Part shown: positions 63,985 to 64,000 of the stretch, piece by piece
Layout of the letters: every line of letters begins with the position of its first letter
Position numbering within the stretch: position 1 is the first letter of the stretch
DNA from: Litsea cubeba
Lineage: Eukaryota; Streptophyta; Magnoliopsida; Laurales; Lauraceae
Reading direction: 5' to 3'
Assembly (NCBI GenBank): GCA_012931725.1
Contig: CM022953.1
Coordinates: 25,728,355-25,792,354 of the forward strand
Length of the DNA stretch: 64,000 bases
The notes under the pieces: generated by a model
Told to the model about the DNA's origin: nothing
The model's database searches: none
What the model saw: the letters and a program-made list of their open reading frames with translations, nothing else
Translations under genes and position numbers: made by a program

Positions 63985-64000
63985 CTTTATTGTTTCGAAG

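Overview
The window is nuclear DNA of a flowering plant with a repeat-rich genome. It is almost entirely nested transposable elements. The only trace of an ordinary host gene is a broken, intron-containing terpene synthase (about 55.9-57.0 kb, minus strand). I see no prokaryotic operons, tRNA or rRNA genes, and no intact host gene.

Layout. (A) The outermost left element is a minus-strand Ty3/gypsy retrotransposon that runs off the left edge. Its LTR is at 31860-32633. Its gag is split into 31596-31809 and 1-1163 by (B), a giant plus-strand Tat/Ogre-like Ty3/gypsy element at 1164-31595. Element B has 2.3 kb LTRs, tandem-repeat leader DNA, an upstream ORF, gag, protease with a G-patch segment, RT, two RNase H regions and integrase. 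Between pol and its 3' LTR it carries a second gene on the opposite strand (23436-28113). That gene has a TATA box and a five-exon model and encodes a plant-mobile-domain-like protein. (C) A young minus-strand Ty1/copia element (10996-18587) lies inside the pol of B, with a perfect 5 bp duplication GACCA.

(D) 32634-35184 is AT-rich DNA with no recognised gene. (E) 35185-38024 looks like a solo LTR (TGTAACACCCCG...CGGGGCGTGACA). (F) 38025-39780 is the 5' part of a CACTA transposon with a broken transposase. It is interrupted by (G), an older, degenerate, truncated copy of the same family as B in inverted orientation (39781-54246). G also carries a decayed copy of the antisense gene. (H) 54247-55800 is LTR-like sequence, followed by the terpene synthase pseudogene. 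(I) 57250-59750 is another LTR-like repeat carrying a 630 bp hAT MITE. A second hAT MITE lies at 60536-60843. (J) A second minus-strand copia element occupies 61440 to the right edge. It has gag but no pol between gag and its LTR.

How it works together. In B the sense strand supplies the retrotransposition polyprotein, now broken by frameshifts, one in-frame stop and the copia insertion. The antisense gene is convergent with it and its modelled frame is still open through all exons. Copy G preserves the same TATA box, splice sites and exon order, although its frame is ruined, and it provides the empty site for copia C. The most noteworthy items are the open antisense spliced gene, the clusters of perfect 8-16 bp palindromes in four unrelated elements, and the short CGGCTATAAAYGCC arrays found in both the LTRs and the 3' internal region of the Tat family.

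All domain calls come from reading motifs by eye. No alignment or database search was run.
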